Below, piece by piece: positions 35,376 through 43,730 of a DNA stretch of 64,000 nucleotides (within the stretch, counting starts at the first letter, position 1; every line of letters starts with the position of its first letter). The notes beneath the pieces were generated by a model, which was not told the DNA's origin, made no database searches, and saw only the letters and a program-made list of their open reading frames with translations. The translations under genes and the position numbers were made by a program. The DNA is from Luteibacter sp. dw_328 (lineage in GTDB: Bacteria; Pseudomonadota; Gammaproteobacteria; Xanthomonadales; Rhodanobacteraceae), in the NCBI RefSeq assembly GCF_018449605.1, contig NZ_JAAVUW010000001.1:248001-312000 (forward strand), read 5' to 3'.

Positions 35376-36098
35376 ATGCGGGCAGAGTCCGGCGCAATGG
35401 CGCCACTGATTGCAATAATCGGTAGCGATGGTTCCGGAAAGTCCACGGTCGGCGACCATATCCTCGAGTGGATCGGCCGCTATGGACCGGCGGGGCGGGC
35501 CCATCTGGGCAAGCAGTCAGGCAATGTGGGCCGCGCTATCGGCCAGCTGCCGCTCATCGGCGGCGTCATGGACCGGGCGATCCATCGCAAGGCCGACGAC
35601 GTGAATCGTCGTCTCAAGGAAGACAAGCAGCCGACCCTCCTGCCGGCCCTGGTCATCACCGCCTTCACGCTGCGGCGGAAGCGCCGCTTCAAGCGGATGC
35701 TTGCCATGCGCAAGCAGGGACTCATCGTGGTCACCGATCGCTTCCCGCAGGTCTCGGTTCCGGGTGCCTACGATGGCCCGGGCTTCCCGGACAGTCCGGG
35801 AGGATCCAAGCTCGTGCTGGCCCTCGCGCGACGCGAACAGGCTGTATTCGAGTGGATGGCGGGCTACCGGCCGGACCTTGTGCTGAGGCTCAATGTCGAT
35901 GTCGACACCGCCTTCGCCCGCAAGCCTGACCATCGGCGCGACGCCCTGGCCCGGAAGATCGCCGTGACCCCGTACCTGACCTATAACGGCGCTCCGATCG
36001 TCGATATCGACGCTAACCAGCCGCTCGAGCAGGTCTTCCGCGACGCCGAGGCGGCTGTCGCGAAGATCATGGCAGAGCGCGGTTACACCGCGAAATAA
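35376..36098 (+). CDS. P-loop kinase of the YghR/S/T type, paralogue C
   Basis: This 240-residue third paralogue has Walker A IIGSDGSGKST, VVTDRFPQVSVPGAYDGPGF and RLNVDVDTAFARKPDH, and keeps the FEWMAGYRP segment seen as YEWMAA in B and YERMAA in A. ATG 35376 gives a protein beginning just before the first strand; the frame upstream is low-complexity. It is divergent from B and ends 6 bases before the convergent repeat-protein gene. Three conserved paralogues suggest different substrates or a multisubunit enzyme. Confidence 0.78.
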   Translation: MRAESGAMAPLIAIIGSDGSGKSTVGDHILEWIGRYGPAGRAHLGKQSGNVGRAIGQLPLIGGVMDRAIHRKADDVNRRLKEDKQPTLLPALVITAFTLRRKRRFKRMLAMRKQGLIVVTDRFPQVSVPGAYDGPGFPDSPGGSKLVLALARREQAVFEWMAGYRPDLVLRLNVDVDTAFARKPDHRRDALARKIAVTPYLTYNGAPIVDIDANQPLEQVFRDAEAAVAKIMAERGYTAK

Positions 36099-36104
36099 TC
36101 GGTA

Positions 36105-36440
36105 TCAGGGAGCGACGCGGGGGCTGACGGCGCCGTAAGGCAGAATCGAGGCCGATGCGGTCGTCGCGTCGTGGCTGAGGGCGCCATACGGCAGAATGGA
36201 TGCCGTGGCGTCGATCGCGCCGGGGCTCATGGCGCCATAGGGAAGAACGGAAGCCGGCGCCGCCTTCGCGTCGTGCGCCACCGCGCCGTAAGGGGCAATC
36301 GTGGCTACGGAGGCCGCAGCCGACGGGGACTCGGCGGTGGCGGAGGCGGTGCCCTGCGAAGCCCACGCGCCCATGGCGGCAACGAGCAGAGCAAGAGGGA
36401 GCAGGCGGAGCGGCGAGCGGACGAAAGCGAGAGTGGTCAT
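36105..36440 (-). CDS. small secreted protein with 17-residue PYGA repeats
   Basis: This protein of about 111 residues has a signal peptide (MTTLAFVRSPLRLLPLALLVAAMGAWA). The mature chain is mostly a tandem repeat of 17 residues, each opening with APYGA or LPYGA and continuing with SHDA- or SPGA-type, Ala/Ser-rich sequence: three full copies and a fourth truncated by the stop. No ribosome site is convincing; ATG 36452 or 36521 are other possible starts. No family or function is recognised. It could be a surface or periplasmic structural protein. Confidence 0.6.
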   Translation of the reverse strand: MTTLAFVRSPLRLLPLALLVAAMGAWASQGTASATAESPSAAASVATIAPYGAVAHDAKAAPASVLPYGAMSPGAIDATASILPYGALSHDATTASASILPYGAVSPRVAP

Positions 36441-36628
36441 GGGAGTCAGCATAAGAGGAGGCTCGCCTATGCTGCGCCGCAACAGGGAATCTATCCAATC
36501 GTTAGTTGCTATGGGGCCCATAGCGCCGATGAATGAGCCTGTTAGTCGCCATACCCTGATAACGCCCCTACTTTTACCGTGACATGCGACGCGCGATAAA
36601 ACCCTCCGGACAACACGGAGAGAGTTTC

Positions 36629-37525
36629 ATGCGCGTATTCCTCACAGGCGCGACCGGCTTTATCGGCAGCCGCATCGTTCCCGAACTCCTTGCCGCCGGG
36701 CATCAGGTCATCGGTATGACCCGATCCGATGCCGGCGAGCGTGCCCTCCGGGCGGCGGGCGCCGAAGTGCACCGTGGCACGCTGGAAGACCTCGATAGCA
36801 TCCGTGCGGGCGCGGCCAGGGCGGATGCCGTGATCCACACGGCCTTCGATCACGACTTCGCCAACTTCGTCGCTAACTGCGAGAAGGACAAGCGCGTCAT
36901 CGATGCGCTGGGCTCGGTACTGAAAGGTTCGCCGCGCCCGTTGATCATCACCTCAGGCACCGGCATGGGCGCTGTCAATCACAGCGGCATGGCCACGGAG
37001 GATGTCTTCAACGCAAACAACCCCAATCCTCGCGCGGCGTCCGAGATAGCCGGCAACGTTTTGCTGGAGGCGGGCGTTAACGTGGCCGTCGTGCGGCTTC
37101 CGCAGGTGCACGATCCGGTAAAGCAGGGGCTGATATCGCCTTACGTCGACCTGTCGAGGGCGAAGGGCAAGGTGGCCTACCTTGGCGAAGGAAAGAATCG
37201 CTGGCCGGCGGCGCACGTGCTCGACGTGGCGAAGCTCTACCGGCTAGCGCTGGAGAAAGGCGAGGCGGGCGAACGCTACAACGCGGTGGCCGAGGAAGGC
37301 ATCGCCGTGCGCGATATCGCGAATGTGGTCGGCGCCGGTTTGCAGCTTCCCGTGGTGTCGTTGTCACAGGAGGAGGCAGCGGAGCACTTCGGCTGGCTGG
37401 GCATGTTTGTCGGGATGGATCTGCCGGCGTCCAGCGCGTGGACACGGGAGCGCCTCGGCTGGCATCCGACGGGACCCGGGCTGATCGACGATCTCAAGCG
37501 GATGAATTACTCGGCGGCGGCGTGA
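36629..37525 (+). CDS. extended SDR family NAD(P)-dependent oxidoreductase
   Basis: This 298-residue extended short-chain dehydrogenase has TGATGFIGSRIVPELLAAGH as its Rossmann motif (residues 6-13). DAVIHTAFDHDF and LIITSGTG are typical core strands, but the usual YxxxK pair is not seen at the normal place (RAASEIAGNVL instead), so it is of the atypical type. ATG 36629 follows a GGAGAGAG site. It stands alone. Substrate is unknown. Confidence 0.8.
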   Translation: MRVFLTGATGFIGSRIVPELLAAGHQVIGMTRSDAGERALRAAGAEVHRGTLEDLDSIRAGAARADAVIHTAFDHDFANFVANCEKDKRVIDALGSVLKGSPRPLIITSGTGMGAVNHSGMATEDVFNANNPNPRAASEIAGNVLLEAGVNVAVVRLPQVHDPVKQGLISPYVDLSRAKGKVAYLGEGKNRWPAAHVLDVAKLYRLALEKGEAGERYNAVAEEGIAVRDIANVVGAGLQLPVVSLSQEEAAEHFGWLGMFVGMDLPASSAWTRERLGWHPTGPGLIDDLKRMNYSAAA

Positions 37526-37626
37526 AACCGTCGAGCGCATGATTCACCGCGGCGCAGGAGCTCACTTGTACTGCGATGCCCTCTGCGCAAGACTCTCGGC
37601 GGGGACTTCCGCCGAGAGAACACGAC

Positions 37627-38397
37627 ATGCAGACTCGTATCCAGGGCACGGTGATGCCGGTGCTGGAAGTACAGCTCGATCCGGGCGAGAGCGTCTTCGC
37701 CGAAAGCGGCGAGCTCTCATGGATGACCGCGTCGATCCAGATGACCACGCATACCCAGATGGGCGGTGGCGGAGGACTGCTGGGCGTGTTCAAGCGCGTC
37801 GTCGGCGGCGGCACTCTTTTCATGACCGAGTACCGGGCACAGCGTGTCGCGGGCGAAGTCGCGTTTGCCACCAAGGTGCCGGGCCACATCGTGCCGGTAA
37901 CGCTGAATCCCGGGAATGAGTACCTCGTGCATCGGCACGGGTTCCTGTGTGCTACGCCGCAGGTCACCATCGGCATGGGCTTCCAGCAGTCGCTGGGTGC
38001 CGGCGTGTTTGGCGGCAGTGGCTTCATGCTCCAACGGGTCGGCGGTACCGGTACGGCGTGGCTCGAACTCTCTGGCGAACTGATCCGTAAGGACCTTGCC
38101 CCAGGTGAGACCTTGCGTGTTCACCCGGGACATGTGGGCGCCTTCGAGGCCTCGGTCAACTTCCAGATCACCACCGTTCCCGGCATACGCAATGCACTGT
38201 TCGGCGGTGACGGCATCTTCCTGGCGGTACTCAGCGGCCCCGGAACGGTCTGGTTGCAGACGCTTCCGATCTCGCGACTGGCGCATCAGATTGCCGAATA
38301 CATGCCCGGCCGTGAGGGCGGTGCCGGTCGCGCCGGTGTCGGCGGTGCGCTTCTCGGCGGCATCGTCGGCTCATTGTTGAGCCGCGACGACAACTGA
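37627..38397 (+). CDS. AIM24/TIGR00266 family protein
   Basis: This 256-residue protein of the AIM24 (TIGR00266) family has a beta-rich tryptophan-RNA-attenuator-like fold. Characteristic parts are VQLDPGESVFAESGELSWM, the glycine run QMGGGGGLLGVFKRVVGG, and GFMLQRVGGTGTAWLELSG. ATG 37627 follows GAGAGA. The C-terminus is glycine-rich and may insert in or lie on the membrane. The bacterial role is not established. Confidence 0.88.
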   Translation: MQTRIQGTVMPVLEVQLDPGESVFAESGELSWMTASIQMTTHTQMGGGGGLLGVFKRVVGGGTLFMTEYRAQRVAGEVAFATKVPGHIVPVTLNPGNEYLVHRHGFLCATPQVTIGMGFQQSLGAGVFGGSGFMLQRVGGTGTAWLELSGELIRKDLAPGETLRVHPGHVGAFEASVNFQITTVPGIRNALFGGDGIFLAVLSGPGTVWLQTLPISRLAHQIAEYMPGREGGAGRAGVGGALLGGIVGSLLSRDDN

Positions 38398-38495
38398 CGG
38401 GGCTCGATCGGAATCCGCATCCTGTAACCAAACAGGCGTCCGCACCGAATAGCCAGAGTTGCTTTCCCTCTGACCCCGGCCCGGACTCGCATGAC

Positions 38496-39275
38496 ATGCC
38501 TCTGAATTTCTCTTGCACCATGTGCGGACGCTGCTGCCACGGTCTGCGGCTTCCGCTTGGCATGGCCGAAGCGCGTACGTGGCTTCGCGAAGGAGGCGAT
38601 GTCGAAATTTTCTGCGAGGCGATCCCCTGGCCGCAGGAACCTCCGGCGGACGATGGCGTGGCCCAACACAAACGTAAGCGATCCTTTCCCACCGCCAGTG
38701 GGACACTACCGGTACGTGTCACCGTTTCGTTGTTAGCCACGTTCGCAGGGGCCTGTCCCAACCTGCGCAGTGACATGAGCTGCGGCATCTACGAGCGCCG
38801 GCCGATGGCATGCCGCATCTACCCCGCCGAAGTGAATCCCTTTCTTTCGGTCGACCCTTTGCAGAAACTCTGTCCGCCGGAGGCATGGGAAACCGCGACC
38901 GTCCTGCAGAACGATGCGGGCAACTGGGCTGACGAGACGGTGGCAGACGCGGTCGTCCGCCGTCGCGGTGCGGACTATAGCGAGGCCGACGCCAAAGGGC
39001 GTTTGTGCGATCTCCTCGGTGTTACCGAGGCAGGGCTCACGAACGAAGGCGTCGTGACGCATACGCCGGAGCCATCACAGCTGCTGGCCGCGCTCGATGT
39101 CGTGTTGGTCGAGGCGTCGAACGAATCCTTCAAACCTGACTGGGTGCTGGTATCGCATCGCCCGAACACGCTGGCGCTGCTGGCCTCGGCGGGAGCGAAC
39201 CTCTTGCATGCAGGCGACCTTGCCGACAGTGGCCGGCGCTTCATCGCGTTCGTCGAACCCGGCATCTACGCCTGA
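38496..39275 (+). CDS. YkgJ-family cysteine cluster protein
   Basis: This 259-residue protein has a zinc- or iron-chelating cysteine cluster. CTMCGRCC (residues 7-14) and the later CPNL, CGIYERRPMACRIYP cysteines match the YkgJ (UPF0153) family in order and spacing. The C-terminal half is variable. No ribosome site is strong at ATG 38496. The family's role is not settled; metal binding is inferred from the cysteines. Confidence 0.85.
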   Translation: MPLNFSCTMCGRCCHGLRLPLGMAEARTWLREGGDVEIFCEAIPWPQEPPADDGVAQHKRKRSFPTASGTLPVRVTVSLLATFAGACPNLRSDMSCGIYERRPMACRIYPAEVNPFLSVDPLQKLCPPEAWETATVLQNDAGNWADETVADAVVRRRGADYSEADAKGRLCDLLGVTEAGLTNEGVVTHTPEPSQLLAALDVVLVEASNESFKPDWVLVSHRPNTLALLASAGANLLHAGDLADSGRRFIAFVEPGIYA

Positions 39276-39297
39276 GGTTTCTCCCGGCGCGACACTG

Positions 39298-39318
39298 GCC
39301 CGATGGATGCCATCGGGC
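39298..39318. terminator. hairpin between convergent genes
   Basis: A perfect 9-base stem (GCCCGATGG with CCATCGGGC) has a 3-base loop. No T-run follows on either strand, so it would be a weak or Rho-assisted bidirectional terminator between the genes ending at 39275 and 39333. Confidence 0.45.
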
Positions 39319-39332
39319 TAGTAGCCGTTCTC

Positions 39333-39620
39333 CTAAGGCGGCGTGCCCTGGCTGATCCAGCCGGCGAACAGCTGCACCATTTGCTGCGTCCACGCTTTGG
39401 ATGGCGGGGGAGGCATGCTGCCGCTGCTCACGCGCGAATAGATCTGTGACGCGTACACCACGACGTCGTTATAGACGCTCAGGTCGAGGGTTCCCCTCGT
39501 GACCTGCTTCATGTGGGCGATATCGGTCGCGTTGAACAGCGGCGCGATGTCCTTCGCGAAACTGATGCCGGCTGGAGCGGCGGCGGCATCGGCGGTGATC
39601 TGGGGTCGTAGGTTCGTCAT
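39333..39620 (-). CDS. small cytochrome-like protein without a heme motif
   Basis: This 95-residue protein contains ISFAKDIAPLFNATDIAHM and ends with SGSMPPPPSKAWTQQMVQLFAGWISQG, the start and end signatures of small c-type cytochrome domains (the MPP loop supplies the axial methionine). However, no CxxCH is present and the chain has no cysteine. It has no signal peptide. It follows the CMGCH-containing gene by 34 bases and is probably co-transcribed. It may be a heme-free partner or one that binds another ligand. Confidence 0.6.
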   Translation of the reverse strand: MTNLRPQITADAAAAPAGISFAKDIAPLFNATDIAHMKQVTRGTLDLSVYNDVVVYASQIYSRVSSGSMPPPPSKAWTQQMVQLFAGWISQGTPP

Positions 39621-39654
39621 GCATGGCTCCTGGCTCTGCGTTGAGGGATGCTTC

Positions 39655-41451
39655 TTACTTAAGCGTGCGATTGCGTACGACTTCGGTAGCCCCGGACGGA
39701 CTCGGCACGCTCGGGGGCTCAGGCTTATGCACGGCACCGTTGGCGAGGATCACGCTGAAATCGCCGGAGGCGTGCTGTCCCTGGCTGCCGTGGCAACCCA
39801 TGCAGCCGCCCATGTTGTAGGCGCCGCCGCCATAGAACATGTTCTTGTGAATGCCCGTGCCACCGAACTGGGACTCGTAGTCACTGTTGACACCGGTATA
39901 GCCACTGCCGACCAGGCCACCGCTAAACAGCTGCAGCGGGCGATTGGTTTCCACGACGATATTCGCGAGGTGATAGCTGGCCGGGTTCCGACCCGTGTAC
40001 GGATCGTTGGTCTTGTAGACGCCGGCGTAGTCCTTGTCGACCGCCTCGAACTGCACGTTGACCAGTTTGTAGTACGCCCACGGCGAGGGCTTCTTCTGCC
40101 CATGCGCGTTGGCATAGGTCGCCATGGCGGCGTGCGCATCCTTGTTAGCCTGCACGATGATGTTTGGAATGGCGTTGTCGCGATAGTTGACACAAATGAA
40201 GCCGCCTGCCGGAAGGCCGGGCTTGCCGTCGCTGTTCTGGTAGTAGAGCTGGTTCTTCGGCCGCGTACCGACCGACGGTGTGCAGTACTGCGCACTCGCC
40301 GGTACGAGATCGACCTCGGGGGGAAGACCGCTCGGGCTCACGGTGGCGGTGTCGTCAAGCGTCACGGCAGGGATGGTCGGGCAGGGTGCCTTCTGATCGC
40401 TGCGGCATGCCGGCAACGCTCCGGCAATCGCGCCGTTCTCGTCTTCCAGCGGCGTGCCGTTGGGTCGCAGGATATTGTCAGCCTGCTCGAACGTGGCGTA
40501 GATGAAGTGCGGTGCGGTCGCCGTCTTCTGAATGATGTGCAAGGCGACCAGGCCCCACACGGCTTCGCGGTAGCATGTGGTCTTGCTCGTGTTCGTCTCG
40601 TACGAACGCACCTTGGCCATGTGGAACCGGCCCGATTGCTGTTCAGCCGTCGTGAGCTCGCGCCAACCCGCTTTCATTTCAATGGTGTTGAGCGGCAAGC
40701 TCACGTACTGGTTGCTCCCTGGCGGCGGACTGGCCTTGTTCGTCTCCAGATACGTTTGCGTCTTCTGGGCAACACTGCCGGGAACAGCGGTCCACCACTG
40801 GTTGTTAGCCACATAGGCGTATTCGGTACGGTTGGCCTTGGCGGTGAAGCGGATCAACTGCGGCGAGCTGTTGCCTGCCACCTGGGTCGGGGCCGCACCG
40901 GCGTACATGTCGTCCAGCGTGATCTGGTCGGTTTCGTCGAGGTTGACCCAGGCCGTCGATGTCGATGTGGCGCCGCAGGCAGGAACGACGTTGTCGTAGT
41001 TGTACGCAGGCAACGCGTCATAGCCGAAGGACGTGTTGGGATTGTTGACATAGCCCGGAGGCACGCCCTTGCCAGGGAAGATTTCCACCTTGCTGCGAAA
41101 GGTTTCCCATACGAGGGGGCCATCGCAGCTCGGGTCGCCGAACAGGCACTTCGTATTGGGTGTATCGCGCTGCCCGTTGAAGCCGGACTGATTTACCGCT
41201 GGCCAGTTGAGGGCGATGAATTCCTGCCAGGCGAATGCAGCGGCTTGAGAGAGGACGGCCTTCTGCGCGCCGCCGCCGGAGGCGTTCAGTTCCTTCGGAA
41301 CGTTGCTGTCGATCGTGATCGGAACCGCCGCAGCCGCGGTACCGGCCGATGGATCGCTCGCGGACGACGCATGCAGGGTTTCGGATGGCCAAACGACGGA
41401 CATAGCGAGGCTTAGCGACATGGCTGTCGCCAGGACGATACGGATATTCAT
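39655..41451 (-). CDS. periplasmic cytochrome-family protein with one heme site
   Basis: This 598-residue exported protein has a signal peptide at residues 1-28. A single heme-c motif, GGCMGCHGSQGQ, lies close to the C-terminus; the long N-terminal part is rich in Asn, Thr and Tyr and contains QEFIALNWPAVN and several cysteines. An AGGGAA site precedes ATG 41451. The protein resembles large cytochrome c family proteins of unknown role. The neighbouring small gene has cytochrome-like termini. Confidence 0.75.
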   Translation of the reverse strand: MNIRIVLATAMSLSLAMSVVWPSETLHASSASDPSAGTAAAAVPITIDSNVPKELNASGGGAQKAVLSQAAAFAWQEFIALNWPAVNQSGFNGQRDTPNTKCLFGDPSCDGPLVWETFRSKVEIFPGKGVPPGYVNNPNTSFGYDALPAYNYDNVVPACGATSTSTAWVNLDETDQITLDDMYAGAAPTQVAGNSSPQLIRFTAKANRTEYAYVANNQWWTAVPGSVAQKTQTYLETNKASPPPGSNQYVSLPLNTIEMKAGWRELTTAEQQSGRFHMAKVRSYETNTSKTTCYREAVWGLVALHIIQKTATAPHFIYATFEQADNILRPNGTPLEDENGAIAGALPACRSDQKAPCPTIPAVTLDDTATVSPSGLPPEVDLVPASAQYCTPSVGTRPKNQLYYQNSDGKPGLPAGGFICVNYRDNAIPNIIVQANKDAHAAMATYANAHGQKKPSPWAYYKLVNVQFEAVDKDYAGVYKTNDPYTGRNPASYHLANIVVETNRPLQLFSGGLVGSGYTGVNSDYESQFGGTGIHKNMFYGGGAYNMGGCMGCHGSQGQHASGDFSVILANGAVHKPEPPSVPSPSGATEVVRNRTLK

Positions 41452-41658
41452 GTCTTTTTCCCTGTCTTCGGTCGCGCATCACATGGGATGGCGTGCATCA
41501 CACAAAGTGCTTGCGTGGCGTAGCATTAACATGCGTGTAGAACGCAAACAAGCGAGCGTGAAGAAGTCGTCGCTTTTTGCTTATAAGTCTTTTGCGGGGT
41601 CGGCGGATGTGTAGGAAATGCCCTACACAGTCGCAAGATCGCGTAGGTATCCCCGGGC

Positions 41659-42600
41659 TCAGTCGCCTTCGGCGCGCGCCGCGCGGCGAACATGCTGGGG
41701 CGGTTGCCCGAGTGTCCGCAGGAACGCCCGGCGCATGCGTTCGCGGTCGATGAAGCCCGTCTCGCGAGCGATCACATCCATCGGATGCCGTCCGCGTTCC
41801 ATCATCATGCGCGCGGCCTCGACCCGAATACTTTCGACCGCCTTTGCCGGTGAGCGTCCGGTCTCCGCGCGGAATGCGCGACTGAAGTGACGCGGACTCA
41901 GGTCAGCTGCCTCGGCCAGTTCGTCGACCGACAGCGCATGTTTCAGATGTGCGCTGGCGTATTCAATCGCCTTCTGGATGCGGTCGGACGTCGGCTTGAG
42001 GTCGAGCAGGGCGGAGAACTGGGACTGGCCACCCGCCCTTCGATGGTGCACGACGAGTTGCCGCGCGACGCCTTGTGCCAGTTCGAGACCGTGATCTTTC
42101 TCGACGAGCGCGAGGGCCAGGTCGATGCTCGCCGCCATGCCGGCGCCCGTCCAGATGTTTCCGTCGACCACGAAGATGCGGTCGTCGTCGACCTTGATGT
42201 CCGGGTAATTCGCCTGAAGCTGGCGCGCCTGCATCCAGTGGGTCGTGGCGTGACGACCGGCAAGTACGCCCGCCTCGGCAAGAACGAATGTGCCAAGACA
42301 CAGCGACGCGATCCGACGAGAGTGGATGGCGGAGAACCGTACGAAATCCAGCAAGCCGGGTGTCGACGGGTTGACCGTCAGGCCGGCGCCAATGATGACC
42401 GTATCGAACGTGCGCCGGCCGAACGCTTCGGTGTCGAGCCGAAAGCCGGAGGTGGTCCTGATCGTGCCACCGCTTTCGGAGAGCAGGGTGATTTCGTAGT
42501 CGGGCGCGCCAAGGAGCTGGTTGGCAACTTCGAATACAGAGACCGAAGAAAGTCCCATGACCTGGAACTGTGGAAAAACCACAAATCCGACCGTATGCAT
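41659..42600 (-). CDS. GlxA-family AraC-type transcriptional regulator
   Basis: This 313-residue regulator has an N-terminal DJ-1/PfpI-like domain (about residues 1-190, SLCLGTFVLAEAGVLAG with the elbow cysteine) and a C-terminal AraC helix-turn-helix pair (LSVDELAEAADLSPRHFSRAFRAETG and a second helix-turn-helix through MDVIARETGFIDRERM). It is divergent from the nitrilase gene, with 104 bases between, and is its likely activator. The ligand is unknown; a nitrile or amide is plausible. Confidence 0.88.
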   Translation of the reverse strand: MHTVGFVVFPQFQVMGLSSVSVFEVANQLLGAPDYEITLLSESGGTIRTTSGFRLDTEAFGRRTFDTVIIGAGLTVNPSTPGLLDFVRFSAIHSRRIASLCLGTFVLAEAGVLAGRHATTHWMQARQLQANYPDIKVDDDRIFVVDGNIWTGAGMAASIDLALALVEKDHGLELAQGVARQLVVHHRRAGGQSQFSALLDLKPTSDRIQKAIEYASAHLKHALSVDELAEAADLSPRHFSRAFRAETGRSPAKAVESIRVEAARMMMERGRHPMDVIARETGFIDRERMRRAFLRTLGQPPQHVRRAARAEGD

Positions 42601-42704
42601 GACGATTATCCTCTAATGTCCGAAATGTACCATGTAATAGTCATTTGAGCCATGCCGGTCCGGCCCCATCCTTTCCCTGTTGACCATCCCACAGGAGAAA
42701 AACC

Positions 42705-43730
42705 GTGACCGTCGTAAAAGCTGCCGCCGTCCAGATCAGCCCTGTCCTCTATAGCCGGGAGGGGACTGTTGCCAAGGTCGTGGCCAAGATTCTCGAACTT
42801 GGCGAGAAGGGCGTTCAATTCGCTGTCTTCCCGGAAACCATCGTTCCCTACTACCCGTATTTCTCTTTCATCCAGTCTCCCTTTGAGATGGGCGGCGAGC
42901 ACTACAAGCTCCTCGACCAGGCAGTGGAGGTACCCTCGGCCACGACCGAGGCTATCGGTGCCGCCGCGAAGGCTGCCGGGATGGTCGTATCCATCGGTGT
43001 AAACGAGCGGGTCGGCCGTAGCCTCTACAACGCCCAGCTGCTGTTCGATGTCGATGGGTCCCTCATCCAGCATCGACGCAAGCTCACCCCGACCTACCAT
43101 GAACGCATGATCTGGGGTATGGGCGATGCGTCCGGCCTGCGTGCCGTGGACAGTGCGGTGGGTCGCATCGGCCAGCTCGCCTGTTGGGAGCATTACAACC
43201 CGCTCGCCCGCTACGCCCTGATTGCCGACGGTGAGCAGATTCATGCCTCGATGTACCCAGGTTCGTTCGCGGGGCAGCTGTTTACCGACCAGATGGAAGT
43301 GAGCATCCGCATGCATGCGCTGGAGTCGGCAGCGTTCGTGGTCAACTCGACCGCATGGCTAAGTGCCGAGCAGGTCGCTCAGATCGGACGCGACACCGGC
43401 GGCGATACAGCTCCCATCGCCGGCGGCTGCTACACGGCCATTATTTCGCCGGACGGCGAGGTCATGGGTGAACCGATTCTCCAGGGCGAAGGCGAAGTCA
43501 TCCAGGACCTGGATTTCTGGCGCATCGACAAACGCAAGCGCCAGATGGATGCGGTCGGGCACTACAGCCGTCCGGAACTGCTGAGCCTAAATATCGACCG
43601 GACGCCTTACCCGCATGTACATGAGCTTGTGAAGGCCTCGGGCTCTACTCCACCACCGTCGGCTCGGCCTGCGAATACGCGACCTTCCCCCGCCGAAGCG
43701 ATTCAACCAGAGCGGTCACTTCGCGAATGA
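42705..43730 (+). CDS. nitrilase
   Basis: This 341-residue enzyme hydrolyses a nitrile to acid and ammonia. The Glu-Lys-Cys triad is intact: E44 in VFPETIVPYYPYF, K126 in HRRKLTPTYHE and C160 in QLACWEHYNPL. The last two phrases are typical of aliphatic/aromatic nitrilases rather than of amidases of the superfamily. GTG 42705 follows CAGGAG. Its last 86 bases overlap, convergently, the end of the alpha/beta hydrolase gene, and the tail after residue 310 is low-complexity. Confidence 0.92.
   Translation: MTVVKAAAVQISPVLYSREGTVAKVVAKILELGEKGVQFAVFPETIVPYYPYFSFIQSPFEMGGEHYKLLDQAVEVPSATTEAIGAAAKAAGMVVSIGVNERVGRSLYNAQLLFDVDGSLIQHRRKLTPTYHERMIWGMGDASGLRAVDSAVGRIGQLACWEHYNPLARYALIADGEQIHASMYPGSFAGQLFTDQMEVSIRMHALESAAFVVNSTAWLSAEQVAQIGRDTGGDTAPIAGGCYTAIISPDGEVMGEPILQGEGEVIQDLDFWRIDKRKRQMDAVGHYSRPELLSLNIDRTPYPHVHELVKASGSTPPPSARPANTRPSPAEAIQPERSLRE

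Noticed and set aside
36105-36440. CRISPR-like periodicity at the PYGA repeats
   Set aside because: The 51-base period has no identical repeat/unique spacer structure and codes for a continuous protein with signal peptide.
39499-41415. A 638-codon open frame opposite the cytochrome-like gene
   Set aside because: The minus-strand gene has a signal peptide, a heme motif and a ribosome site; the plus frame has only biased composition.
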